A model generated the notes under the pieces. That model was given only the letters and a program-made list of their open reading frames with translations, was not told where the DNA came from and ran no database searches. 64,000 bases of DNA, taken from the NCBI GenBank assembly GCA_030789695.1, contig CM061141.1, positions 277,271,871-277,335,870 of the forward strand, written 5' to 3'. This document shows, one piece after another, positions 45,034 through 57,211 of this stretch. The first letter of the stretch is position 1, and every line of letters starts with the position of its first letter. This DNA comes from Scilla litardierei (lineage: Eukaryota; Streptophyta; Magnoliopsida; Asparagales; Asparagaceae). The position numbers and the translations under genes are program-made.

Positions 45034-47120
45034 ATGTCGCCCCGGACACGGCCACGCACCAGGAGAGCTTCCGCCAAGCGAAAGCGGCCGGATGAGCCCG
45101 ACCCCTCCCACGAGATGGAGGACTCTCCTCCGCCTACACTACCACACTCCACACAGCCACAGCCTGTAGAGCCTGCACACCACGCACAGCCTCAGCCTGC
45201 AGTCCCCGTTCACCCCGCACAGCCACTCCCTGCCGACCCACAGCCACCACCGCCACCAGCTCCACTTGTCGGGCCGCTGGGGATTACGTTCCGAGACGAC
45301 GCACACCGCGTCATTTTTGAACGCATTTCCCAGCGCTCGATTGTACCCTCCAGGTTCGCACACCTTGCAGACCTAAGACGCCTGGGGTACTTGAGGGGAT
45401 GCTCACGTTGTATGACAACGTGGGTTGGCGAGATTTTTTCCAAGTGTCGACGGACACCTTCGTCCGTCCGACACTTGAGGTGCTTAGTTCTATCGCCCGG
45501 ACCGACGAGGGATGCTCGTTTAGGTTTATGGACCGAGAGTGCCAGGTCACTCTCGGTATGATGAGAGCATTCTTTTCATGGCCCGATGTCCCCGGGGCCG
45601 ACCGTGGTTACGCCCCCACTCACATTCCCCCACCTTCCTTTGATTCCAGCGCTTTCTGGGCCCGGATCACGGGTTTACCAGCTTTCTTTGACCCTAGTAG
45701 GGCCAAGGCCTCGGCCATCGTTCACCCCTGCCTCCGCATAGCTCAGCGCCTAATGGCGACTACCTTTTTGGCGAGGTATGAGCCTGGGACGATGTCCACG
45801 CCGGAGCTTTATATGCTCTATGCGATGACACGCCCCAGGGCTCTAGCTATGGAGAGTGACGAGTTGGTCCCCGCCGTCGTGATTGATATCGCGAGCTGGT
45901 TGTTGGACCGCATCATCGTATCGGTGAGCGCTCGCTCACCAATATGTTGCGGTGGTTTGATCACCTTGCTCGTCCTGATGACCGGCGAGGACCTTCCGGC
46001 TGACCTGCGACGAGCCCCGGGCCCCACTTCACTGTCCATAGACGTCATGGCCCTGATGAAGATGCTACGTCTGCACGGTCAGCGGCACTGGGTTTGGTTG
46101 CACGGTCCATACGGTGCTGATTACATGATCCTTCCGAGCCCAGCTCGGATACAGATAGCACCAGCACAGGTGGACTGGCTTCCGGCGATGGATCTCCTGA
46201 TCCCCGCCGCCTACGTGCTTGAGGCCGAGGAGGCTGAGCAGGCTGAGCAGGCCCACACTGAACACGCTACACACGCTGCACCCGCTGACCACGCGACCCC
46301 TCAGCAGCCTGAGATTTCTGCTGCTCCCGACACCTCTGTCCACACTTCTGCCGGTGTCGGGAGTACACTTGCTATGACCACCTCCACTACCTCCACGCCC
46401 ACCACCACTCCCACCACTGCTGGCCCTCTGTCCGTTGAGCCCCTTTGCTCCGCGCTACCTGAGTGCCCACCCACTATTGTTGAGAGCGGAGAGCCCTCTT
46501 TCGCTGCCGTCGTGGAGACCGTGGTTGTCACCTCTGTCTCCACCGCAGCCGTACTTTCTGAGAGTGTCGTGACGTCTGTTCCCACGTCTGTGTCACCTAC
46601 CTCTCTGGCCGCCTCGTCGTCACTTTTATACTCCACTTCCGCTGCTGCTGCTTCCACCACACACCAGCCTGCGCCCCAGCCTCGCACTGAGGCTAGGCCC
46701 ACACTTGTGAGCACATCACCCTTCCTCCACATGCCTGCTGAGCCCATCCACTACACCACCCGAGTCCACCAGTCCCGTCCTGCACAGCACAGACAGGTGC
46801 ATCCCTCTGCACCACCTCCCCCCGACACTGTACTTCAGAGCATTCGTGCTCTCGAGGGGGCGGTGAGTGCCCTCAGAGGTGACCTCAGGACCATGTCTGC
46901 CACCGTCACCGCCATGGCCAGCCGCTTCGACATACTTCCGGGCATTCACTATTGCCTCACTCAGATTCTCGAGCGGCTTCCTCGCGTACCCACCCCCACT
47001 CCTACACACACCCAGCCTGCTTCCACATCCGTACCCACACCCACCCAGCAGACTGTTCCCCAGCCACCACCACCACCACCTCTGCCTCAGGACGGAGACG
47101 GTGCAGCCCCACCCTCTTAG
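45034..47120 (+). pseudogene. env-like ORF of element A
   Basis: About 695 codons from MSPRTRPRTR. AKRKRPDEP near residue 15 resembles a nuclear signal. A Pro/His/Gln-rich stretch follows, then a globular domain (residues about 85-390: VGWRDFF, MDRECQVTL, FFSWPDVP, ATTFLARYEPGTMS, PICCGGLITLL). Next come a Ser/Thr/Pro-rich region, a heptad-patterned segment (LEGAVSALRGDL, about 46850-46980) suggesting a coiled coil, and a poly-Pro end. One G missing from a G5 run near 45385 shifts the frame. No signal peptide or membrane span, so an envelope role is not supported. Family: Athila ORF / putative plant transposon protein domain. Function unknown. Confidence 0.85.
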
Positions 47121-49046
47121 GCACCCTTGATGCCATTGATCTTTTTTGCCGTCATGCTGCCCGTCTCTACTCGGTCCTGATGATTTTAGCCCACCCCCCC
47201 TCCCCTCACTGTTTTTGGGTCCACATTTTGTTCATATCTTTCTATATCATTTTTGGGAGAGAGGGAGAGATTTTTGGTGTCACACTTTTGTATCTGATTC
47301 ACTCCTATATCTGCATGCATCATGTCCGCATCATATTTTTCATTTCGTTATTTCTATTTTCTTTTTTCCTCATGCATGCATCCTCACTTTCCCCTCACAT
47401 TACACGTCTCTCGGTGTGCCACACTTCACACATTGAGGACACTGTGCACTTTAGCTTAGGGGAGTGAGTTCTCACGTTCTTTTCGATTTACCACCTTTAT
47501 TTTTAGTTTTTTCACACCATTTCCCGCTTTTGCACTCACTTTCATCACTTTTTTCTTTTTTTACCATGCATCACGTTTTTTTCTCATTTTCTTCGTGTGC
47601 GGCATTGTAAATAGCTTTATTTTCCCTCTTTATCTTTATTTCTTTTCATCTCATGCTAGAGATGATTTTTCTGTGATGATGATGACCTGGAGTTAGCTTT
47701 CTCTATATGCATGCTATATTTGTCATGTCTTAGATTTTATTTCTGATATCATATGCGGTGATTTGCCTTGCATTTAGAGATAGTAACCCACACTTTTTCC
47801 GCATGAAAATGGATGAAATTTTATTATTAGCTGAGTCTGAATATTCATATGTATGCTATCGCAGAGAACACACCAAGATTCACGCATTGGATGCTTATAT
47901 CTGTAGTACCTTTTCTTTTCCTATATCACTTCTATTTGCATGACTTGTACATTTCACTTCAGGATGATTGAATGATGTTAGCTATGATAAATCTGGATTA
48001 GTTAGCTTTTTTGTGATCGAAACCGAGTAGATTAGATTACCCTGCTGAAGTTGTCATGCACGTCTTATAGAGTGAACTGAGAGGCATATTTATTTCTTTC
48101 TCCACAAATCTTGAACATCAATTCTCTATTTTAAAATCATTGGTGAATCTCCCCTTAGCGATTCTAATATATGGCATTTCCCCCGTTATTAAAATCCTAG
48201 CTCCAAAGTTCCCAAAACAAAAAAGAAAAAGAAAAATTCTTGTATATCCTTATTTCTCTTTGATTTGGGATCATTGTGTATATATGCTATTAAAAAAAAG
48301 AAAGAGAAAAAGAAAAGAAAAAGAAAAGAAAAGAGAAAAGAATCTCAATAAACGATCCCATCTCATGTTCTCTCTTTCTTCCCTCTTTTTGTCTTTATCT
48401 TTATTACTTTTGGAGCTTCATAAAAATGGGGATGTAAATATTGTTTTTATGCCACCACGCTTATAGATAAGCTTGGGGGAGAGAATCCAATGATGTGTGA
48501 GAGAGTGACTACTTGACGGTGCACGAAAACCTAGGCTAAGTAATATTCTATACTCGGTGAGATTGTTTTAGCTTCACGAAATCCAGAAATCTATGCCTAG
48601 CACTCATTTCATGAAATCCACGCTTTTCTATTCTTCCTATTCTATTGCGTGATATTCTTATACTCCTCATAGAAAGCATTCAATTGAAAAGTGTGTGATC
48701 TGAGATATTATATGCCGCTTTAAATGATTCAGACGATGTTAATTTTAGAATTATTCCGTTTTTCATGCTATATCATTATTCTTGGGTTTTCTATTTCTAT
48801 TTGCACCATTATACTATGATATCGAAATAAAAGTCTTTGACATGTGTTCTACGTTCGGTGCATGCTATATTAGTAAGCAAAACCCACGTCCTGAGAAAAA
48901 TGATCTAGCAGCTTCCCTCTTCGCTTTCTTCTTTCTCCTTCGTTTTTCGTTTTCCATTTTCCTATCGTTTTCATTTTCTAAATTCACCGGGTTCGCCTTT
49001 TACTTATCTTCCTCGAGGACGAGTAAGAGGTAAGCTTAGGGGATTT
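47121..49046 (+). other. 3' untranslated region and polypurine tract of A
   Basis: 1.9 kb, non-coding, alignable with 60444-62382 in C. Contains the hairpin 47429-47446, AGCTTAGGGGAGT (47453-47465), an A-rich stretch (48217-48345), AGCTTGGGGGAG (48472-48483) and the terminal AGCTTAGGGGATTT next to the 3' LTR. Confidence 0.8.
47429..47446 (+). other. Conserved hairpin downstream of the env-like ORF (A)
   Basis: CACATTG/AGGA/CACTGTG, a 7-bp stem with one mismatch. Confidence 0.6.
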
Positions 49047-50870
49047 TGATCACTCCACATTTTACACCATTTTTCCGCATGATTGCATGCCATTTAGATC
49101 GCTCAAATCATGTTTTTCACGATTTATCGATAATATTGCGATACTTTTCACGATTTGTTGTTTTTGTCGTATTTCAGGAGATTTTGAGCGATTTGGAGTG
49201 ATTCCTAGATACACCTACTCCGGAGTGTCACCGAAGACTTCCCTGAGGGGTATTTTCAGATTGGAGAGGAGCGAGAGAAGAAAGAACGTCGTAGGAGCGA
49301 TGAGGAGGCAAAAACACTCAGAATGGGCATTTTTAGTGTCTCACTCGGCCGAGTGAAGGAGTCACTCAGCCGACCAGCGAGACCCCGCTCGGTCGGCCAG
49401 ATCGGACACGCTCCAAGTGTGCACTCGGCCGAGCATCAGAAGCCACATCGGCCGAGTGATGAAACTCCGTCCGCCCAAGTGGCACTCATACGATGCCCAT
49501 CAAAAACTCCCAACTTACTGTTTTTCGTCAGTCTGAGCATCAGAAGACCCACTCGGCCGAGTGGCAATTGCCGACCACCCGAGTAAAGATAAGCCCGTCG
49601 GCCGAGTGACGACAACTCACTCGGCCGAGCGACGCCCGAAGTGAAGACCCTCAAGACCCCGTACTTACTGTAAATTCTCAGGGTCTCTCACTCGGCCGAG
49701 CGACTTTTGTCACTCGGCCGAGTAAGCCGCGCGCCTGTAGCGGAAAACGCGATTTTGAAGAGGCGCAGGGGCATTTTGGTCACGGTTTTTTGGGCAGTTT
49801 TGGGGGGTATTTAACCCCTGATTCTAACCTAGGTTAGAGGGCTTTTTCCTTGCTTTTTGCAGCCTTTTAGATTAAACTTTTTAGTTTTTGATTCTTATGA
49901 TTGGAGAGGAGAGAAAAGGTTTATTTTGTTGGATTCTTGAAGAACTACATTGGTTTGTCTCCCTCTTCATTAAAAATCTTATTTTTATTGCTTATTTGAA
50001 TATTGCCATGAATTCTATTGCTATTTCAATTGATTATTCTTCTATTTGTGAAATGATTTGTGAGTAGTCCTAACATCTTAGGGCGTGGGGATGAACCCTA
50101 TGAGCCCAATTTCCGATTTGTGATGATTTGGTAGAACTATTGCTAGAATTGCTATAAGGGTTAGTTTGGGATCGATATATTATGGATAGGTAGGTGTTCA
50201 TATCGATTGGGATTTGCAAGAGATTGGATCCCAATTCGATAGGAAACCCTAGAAATCCGAATTGGGTTGAAATTGAGTTTCCGTAGTATCGGTTTGCAAG
50301 AGATTGGACCGATACTAGGGTTCTCGGTTACAATTCCATACCGATACCCGTTTGCAAGAGATTGGACGGGTAGGAACTATCCTAACCTAGGTCGCAGCCC
50401 GAGTTTGCACGAGAGTGGGCTCGAGATGCGATTGAACGATGACGTTGATCCTAATGATAGCTTGCCTAGGCTATGGTTTGCAAGAGATTGGGCCCGAGCC
50501 TAGGTTTGCTATAGACCGGCAACAGCGAGAGAGCGTGAGCTAGGTTTTACATTCAGTTGCAACTAGTTCATCCGACATTCTACCCTAGCAATTGTGATAC
50601 CGATAAATCACATTGACGAGATACGGTGAGTAGCGGGGATTCCCTATTCCCTAGGCGTCTTTATTTGATTTTATATCTCTTTATATTAATTGACGATTGT
50701 GACAACATCGCCGAAAGGCAAATTCCTACTCTTCTGTCCCTATAGCCAGGTTGTTCGGAGAAGGCACTGTCATACGTCCTCCCTGTGTTCGATACCCGCT
50801 CGCCGCTACACCGTGCGCTTGCGGTAAAACTACACGGTCACTCTTTTGGGTGTACGCCCAGGGTCGATCA
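49047..50870 (+). repeat. 3' LTR of A
   Basis: 1824 bp, ends GGTCGATCA at 50870, followed by CCCTC. Six exact palindrome cores lie between 49340 and 49725; TATTTAA at 49808. Confidence 0.95.
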
Positions 50871-50875
50871 CCCTC
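50871..50875. repeat. Target site duplication of A, right (CCCTC)
   Basis: Identical to 39097-39101. Confidence 0.95.
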
Positions 50876-51343
50876 TGCTGGCTATATTGCTGCTGGATGG
50901 GCTGCTGATTCCTTCTAGCATATTGCTGATACTGTTGTGGAGGTTGTTGCTGCTGAAATTGCTGCTGCTGAAACTGCTGCTGGGGCCTAGCCGGCTGATA
51001 TATTTGTTGTTGCTGCTGCTGAGTCGGCTGTTGATATGGTGCCCGGTAGCTAAGGTTGGGATGATTCCGGTTGTTTGGACAGTAGGCCGGGTTGGAGTTG
51101 GTTCGTGGTGGAAAAGGCGCATTCCCGGTAGGATTGTAAAATAATGCGCTCGCCTGATCCAACGGTGGTGAGATGTCACCACCGTCGAATTCTCCAAAAA
51201 CTTCGGATTCCACCGCAGCAATCTGTTGTGTACCGACGCCATCGACGCCTACCATCAATGCAGAGATTTGGGTCGACAGCAAGTCAAACTTGCTTGATAA
51301 TTTGTCGACGTCCTCGACCCTGTGGATGCCCCAGATCTAGGTG

Positions 51344-51348
51344 TGGCT
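51344..51348. repeat. Target site duplication of C, left (TGGCT)
   Basis: Repeated exactly at 63290-63294. Confidence 0.95.
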
Positions 51349-53141
51349 TGATCACTCCATATTTTACACCTTTTTTCTGCATGTTTGCATGCCATTTTGA
51401 TCGCTCAAATCGCGTTTTTCATGTTTATTCAGCAATATTGCGATGCTTTTCACGATTTGTTGTTTTTGTCGTATTTCAGGAGATTTGGAGCGATTTGGAG
51501 TGATTCTGAGATGCACCCACTCCGGAGTGTCACCGACGACTCTCTTGAGGGGTATTTTGCTGTTGGAGAGGAGTGGAAGGAGAAAGAACGTCGTAGGAGC
51601 GACGAGGAGGCGAAGATATGAAGTTTGGGCATTTTTAGCACTTCACTCGGCCGAGTGAAGGAGTCACTCGGCCGACCATAGGAAGCCCGCTCGGCCGGCC
51701 AGATCGGACACGCAACAGGCGTGCACTCGGCCGAGCATCACCATGCCACTCGGCCGAGCACCGAGTCACCCATCGCCCGAGTGGAGCCAAGACGACGGCA
51801 TCAAAAATCACCAACTCGCTGTTTTCCGTCAGTCTGCTCCAATGACCCACTCGGCCGAGTGGAGAAAGACGGCCGCCCGAGTAACTGAAGGCCGTCCGCC
51901 CGAGTGACCTCCGAGGAGACGACCCCCGAGACCCCCAACTCTCTGTTTTTGTACAGGGTTCATCACTCGGCCGAGTGACATTTGTCACTCGGCCGAGTGA
52001 GCCGTGCTGCCTGTAGCGAAAACTGCGGATTTGAGGCTGCGCAGTGGCATTTTCGTCAGGGTTTTTTGGGCGATTTTGGGGGGTATTTAACCCCAGTTTT
52101 TAACCTAGTTTAGGAGAGCTTTTTCAGAACTTTTTGCACCTTTTTAGATTAACTTTTTAGGGATTAGATTTAGCTTGAAGGGAGGAGAGAAAAGTGAGAT
52201 TTTGTTGGATGCTACCTTGTTCTTCATTTGTTTGTATTTCTCTCCCTCAAAAACTCAATTTTTATTGATATTCTGAATATTGCTATGAATTCCATGGATT
52301 TTATTTGCGAATTTCTATTGCACTCTATTATGAATTGTGAGTAGTTCATCGTCTTAGGGCGTAGGGATGAACCCTACGAGCCCAATTTCGAAATTGTGAT
52401 GAAGTGGTAAAACTATTGCTAGGATTGATTAGGGGTAGTTTGGGATTGCTATAATACGAATAGCTAGGGATCCATATCGATTGTGATTTGCAAGAGATTG
52501 GATCCCAATTTGATAGAAAACCCTAGATATTCGAATTGGGTTGCAATTGAATTCCCTCGGAATCGGTTTGAAAGAGATTGGACCGAAACTAGGGTTTTTC
52601 GATTGCAATTCTATACCAATACCCGTTTGCAAGAGATTGGATGGGTAGGAACTATCCCAACCTTGGTCGTAGCTCGAGTCTGCACGAGAGTGGGCTCGAG
52701 ATACGATTGAACGATGATGTTGTTCTTCACGCTAGTTTGCCTAGGTTAGGGTTTGCAAGAGATTGGACCCTATCCTAGGTTGGCTATAGACCGGTAATAG
52801 CACGAGAGCGTGAGCTTGGTTTCACATTTAGTTGCAACTAGTTCACCCAAATTTCAAGTCTAGCAATTGTGAAACCTACGAGTCACAGTGACGAGATACG
52901 GCAAGTAGCGGGGATTCCCTATCCCCTAAGCGTTTTTATTAATTTGTTAATCTCTTTATACATTTAACGACTGTGACCGCACATTGCGAACATTCTCCCG
53001 ACTTTTCCTATAGCCAGGTGATTCGAAGAAGACACTGTTATTAGGCCTCCCTGTGTTCGATACCCGCTCGCCGCTACACCGTGCGCTTGCGGTAAGACTA
53101 CGATCGTCGCCGCTCCGGGACGTGTATCCGGGGCGCGATCA
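51349..53141 (+). repeat. 5' LTR of C
   Basis: 1793 bp, same architecture as the A LTR (palindrome array, TATTTAA, GTTTGCAAGAGATTGG repeats, CCTGTGTTCGATACCC end block), with perhaps 85 percent identity by eye in the first 300 bp. Confidence 0.95.
51643..51999. repeat. Palindrome array in the C LTR
   Basis: Six exact CTCGGCCGAG cores and several CCGCCCGAG half-like sites; TATTTAA at 52084-52090. Confidence 0.85.
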
Positions 53142-53147
53142 AGTTTT

Positions 53148-53165
53148 TGGCACCGTTGCCGGGGA
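53148..53165 (+). other. Primer binding site of C (tRNA-Asp type)
   Basis: TGGCACCGTTGCCGGGGA, one base from the Athila consensus; differs from A at two positions. Confidence 0.9.
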
Positions 53166-53302
53166 CGGCATTTTGACGGAGTTTGATTTGGATCACCCGG
53201 TTATTTATCTTCAATTTCTTTATTACTTCATTCTTCTAACTCTGTTTACAGCCCCATTTTGCAATCCCTCCCGAAATTTTCCACGAAATCTTAACAGGTA
53301 AA

Positions 53303-56300
53303 ATGGGGGATGCAATTCCAATGACAGAGTCTGGCCAGGGAGATGATGAATCTTTTGCGGAGCTCCTCAAGGAACTTATTGATGAGGTCTACGCTACCGG
53401 AGCTTTTGCTATTAATATCGAGGACCCCGTCGAACAACTGTTGGCTAGCTTCGTAATGGATCAAATCTCCCCGGATGGGACTATTGGGGGCGATATCACA
53501 GTTGACGTGAGGGACGAAAAGCTATATTTTGAAGGCGATAGAACATGTGTCGAAGAGTACTACACTCCCGAGGAACACTTCGAACAAACCGATATTCAGG
53601 GAGATATACTCTATGACCCCCACTCTTGCATTTATGAATCTGCTGACGTATTTCTTGATCTCAGGAATGAACCAGAGCAAGGTGGTGGTCCTATCGATGC
53701 AAGCGCAGAATCAGAGAGCGTCTATTCTGATGCACTGTCCTCACTAGGAAGCAAATCTGAACCTCCATTCGAGAGTGAGCTAAACTCAGATGTTAAAGGA
53801 GAAGCCAAATTCACACAAGGTGACGAAGCAGAGGGTACGGCACCCTTTGAGGTAGAGCTTAAACAATTACCGCCGAACCTAAGGTATGCTTTCTTGGGGA
53901 GTAAATTGACCTTCCCCGTGATTGTAAATGCCCACCTTGGCCAGGACCAACTTGACAAACTATTAGAAGTGCTTAGGGATCACAAGGATGTCCTTGGCTA
54001 CACTATCTCTGATCTTAAGAGAATAAGCCCTAGGCTATGCATGCATAGGATCCACTTGGAAAACACTGAAGCCTCTTCCATTGAGCCTCAAAGGCGGTTG
54101 AACCCGAATATGAAAGAGGTAGTGAAAAAGGAAATCCTAAAATTGATTGAGGCCGGTATTATTTATCCTATCTCCGACAGTAGGTGGGTTAGCCCTGTTC
54201 ACGTCGTCCCCAAGAAAGGGGGGATGACTGTTATAAAAAACGATAAAGGAGAGCCCATTTCTACACGCACTGTCACAGGATGGCGAATGTGCATTGATTA
54301 TAGGAAGCTAAATAAAGCCACCCGAAAAGACCATTACCCATTGCCCTTCATTGATCAAATGCTTGAACGCCTAGCTAAATATAAATACTTTTGTTATTTG
54401 GATGGGTATTCGGGGGGTTTTCAAATCCCTTTGCACGAGGATGACCAAGAAAAGACCACTTTCACTTGTCCCTATGGTACATATGCCTACCGTAGGATGC
54501 CCTTTGGTCTTTGTAATGCTCCCGCCACCTTTCAGAGATGTATGACATCCATATTTTCCGATTACATTGAAAATATTATGGAAGTCTTTATGGATGATTT
54601 TTCAGTTTATGGAAGTGAGTTTGATTCTTGTTTGGCTAATCTCACTAAAGTTCTCCAAAGGTGCCAACAAAATAATCTAACTCTAAATTGGGAGAAGTGT
54701 CACTTCATGGTCACGGAAGGTATAGTTCTTGGGCACCTTGTCTCCTCGAGAGGAATTGAGGTAGATAAGGCAAAGATTGAGGTAATCGAGAAACTCCCTC
54801 CTCCTATTAATGTCAAGGGCATTAGAGGCTTTCTTGGTCATGCGGGGTTTTACCGCCGCTTTTTCAAGGATTTCGCCTTGATTGCCCGACCTCTTACTTC
54901 CTTTCTTGCTAAAGATGCTCCGTTTGTTTTTTCAGGTGAATGCTTGCAAGCTTTCAATACATTGAAGGAGGCACTAATTTCTGCGCCCATCATCCAGCCA
55001 CCGGATTGGAGCCTTCCCTTTGAACTCATGTGTGATGCAAGTGACCAAGCAATTGGAGCGGTATTGGGGCAAAGGAAAGATAGGAAGCTTCATGCAATAT
55101 TCTATGCAAGCAAAACGTTGGATGACGCATAGAAAAATTACACAACTACGGAGAAAGAGCTTCTAGCGGTCGTGTACTCCATTGAAAAGTTCCGCTCATA
55201 TCTCCCTGGATCCAAGGTAATTGTCCACACCGACCATGCGGCATTGAAGTATCTCCTAAACAAGAAAGAGACCAAACCCAGGTTGATTAGGTGGATACTT
55301 CTATTGCAAGAATTTGATTTGGAAATCAGAGATAAGAAGGGTACGGACAACGTTGTGGCGGACCATTTGTCTAGACTTATTCGTGACAAGGAGGACGAAA
55401 GTTTGCCCATCGATGACTCCTTTGTTGATGAGAGGCTATACGCCATAAGGCCTGGGGAAGTTCCTTGGTATGCGGACTATGTCAATTACTTGGCCTGTGG
55501 GATTAAACCATGCGGGATGCCCACACAGCAAAAGAGGAGATTTATGCATGAGGTCCGTAGCTATTTCTGGGAAGATCTGTATCTCTTTAAGATATGCAAG
55601 GATGGGGTTATCCGGAGATGTATCTCTAAGGAGGAGGCCACCTCCATCATCCTACATTGCCATGGTATGCCATGCGGGGGTCATCACGCCGCTTCAAAGA
55701 CTGCCACTAAGATATTGCAGAGTGGATTCTTTTGGCCAACCATGTTCAGAGACACGCACGACTTCGTCAAGGCATGCGATAGATGCCAACGAACCGGGAA
55801 TATTTCGAAACGAAATGAGATGCTAATGAATCCCATTCTTGAGATTGAGCTCTTTGATTGTTGGGGAGTGGACTTCATGGGACCATTTCCGTCAAGCAAG
55901 GGTAACAAGTATATCTTGTTGGCCGTGGACTATGTCTTCAAATGGGTAGAAGCCATCGCCACCCCTACCAATGACGCAAGGGTTGTCTCAAAGTTTTTTA
56001 AGCAGAATATTTTCCCGCGCTTTGGGGTGCCCCGTACTTTGATAAGCGACGGAGGAAGTCACTTTATAGAAAACAAATTTGAAGCTATGTTGAAGAAGTA
56101 CATGGTAAACCATAGGATTGGAATGGCCTACCACCCTCAAACGAGCGGACAAGTGGAAGTTTCAAATAGAGAGATCAAGCAAATTCTTGAAAAGACCGTA
56201 GATCGATCTAGAAAAGATTGGTCCATGAAGCTAAACGATGCCCTATGGGCGTATCGCACGGCCTTTCGAACTCCTATTGGCACCACGCCGTTCCGACTCG

Positions 56301-57166
56301 TCTATGGGAAGGCTTGTCATCTACCGGTAGAGTTGGAGCACCGCGCGTATTGGGCCATCAAGACCCTTAATTTTGACTATAAGAGTGCGGCGGTGAGGCG
56401 ACTCTTGGACATCAATGAGCTTGACGAAATTAGAAGAGATGCCTACGAGAGCTGAAGAATTTACAAAGAAAGGACCAAGATTCTCCACGATGCTCGCATA
56501 ACTGTCACGGACTTCAAGGTCGGAGACAAGATCTTGCTATATAATTCTCGACTCCGACTATTCCCCGGGAAGTTGAGGTCACGGTGGTCCGGACCTTTCA
56601 CCATCAAGTGCATACAACCGGGAGGAGCATTTGAATTGGAAGGGAAAGACGGAGCCACTTTCAAGGTGAATGGGCAACGTCTAAAGCAATATTCCGAAGG
56701 AGTCCCCATGGGCGAGGTAAATAGAATATATCTACTCAAGGGACGGCCGAACGACCTTTCATACCTCCTTGATGAGGTCATTGAAGAGGCGATACCCCAT
56801 TCCATCGGTGCACCCCACGAAGATAGCTTCAAAGAAGGCCTAGACTTGGCCGAAGAAGAGAAAATGGAGCACTCCCCCGATATCTCCATGGCAATTGATG
56901 ATGGCGACGCTGATGTCGCAAGAATACGGGAGCTCTGCAAGCTCTCGAAGTTGAGGACTCAAAAGAAAGCTCCACCGATGCGAAGATCGGTGTCACCGGT
57001 GAAGAGGAAGACCGGAGCAAGCTCTAGCTTGGGGGAGCCACCCCCCAACATTGCCCATGACGAAGGGGCGCTGAGGAAGACCTCACACCACCATGATCCA
57101 AATCCGAGTGGTCTTCCAAGCAAGTTCGACGGGTGCATCCCGTATGCACCCAACATCAAGCGTTAA
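53303..57166 (+). pseudogene. pol: Pol of C: novel N-terminus, RT, RNase H, integrase, tail shared with the Gag-protease of A
   Basis: About 1287 codons. ATG at 53303 in good context (AAAATGG) right after the leader. Residues 1-190 are acidic and match no domain I know. RT follows (LKQLPPNLRYAFLG, WRMCIDYRKLNKATRKDHYP, FMDDFSVYGS with the two catalytic Asp near 54593). RNase H shows [23 protein letters not shown] and VADHLSR. Integrase has an HHCC arm (CDRCQRTG), [17 protein letters not shown] and [11 protein letters not shown] (D, D, E). The last 130 residues (LLDEVIEEAIPHSIG onward) match the Gag-protease tail of A. Stops at 55130 (TAG for CAG) and 56453 (TGA for CGA) are its only visible lesions. 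No Gag or protease upstream. Confidence 0.93.
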
Positions 57167-57211
57167 TTGAAAATCAATAGGGGTCGAGCTCAAGACCTAA
57201 AACGAGCGCTT

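Larger units (their letters stand above)
39102..50870 (+). mobile_element. Element A: Athila-like element encoding Gag-protease and env-like protein, no pol
   Basis: A complete unit with TGATCACTCC...GATCA LTRs, CCCTC duplication, tRNA-Asp-type primer site, gag-protease (41043-43807), hairpin, palindrome array, TATA, leader intron, env-like ORF (45034-47120), 1.9-kb 3' region and purine tract. No RT, RNase H or integrase is encoded in its 11.8 kb. Damage is light: one stop and one 1-base shift in gag-protease and one 1-base shift in the env-like ORF. LTRs differ by roughly 2 percent by eye, so insertion is fairly recent. Confidence 0.95.
50871..51348 (-). pseudogene. gag: B gag, Gln-rich middle part
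   Basis: Minus-strand frame 51282-50871 with FDGGDISPPLDQASALFYNP and a long Gln/Pro stretch, equivalent to the Gln/Pro-rich part of the A Gag. It is bounded by the insertion sites of C (51348/51349) and A (50870/50871). A stop near 51340 is visible. Confidence 0.85.

Noticed and set aside
45034..47120. A true retroviral envelope gene
   Set aside because: No signal peptide, cleavage site or membrane span can be seen in A, C or D; the label env-like is by position only.
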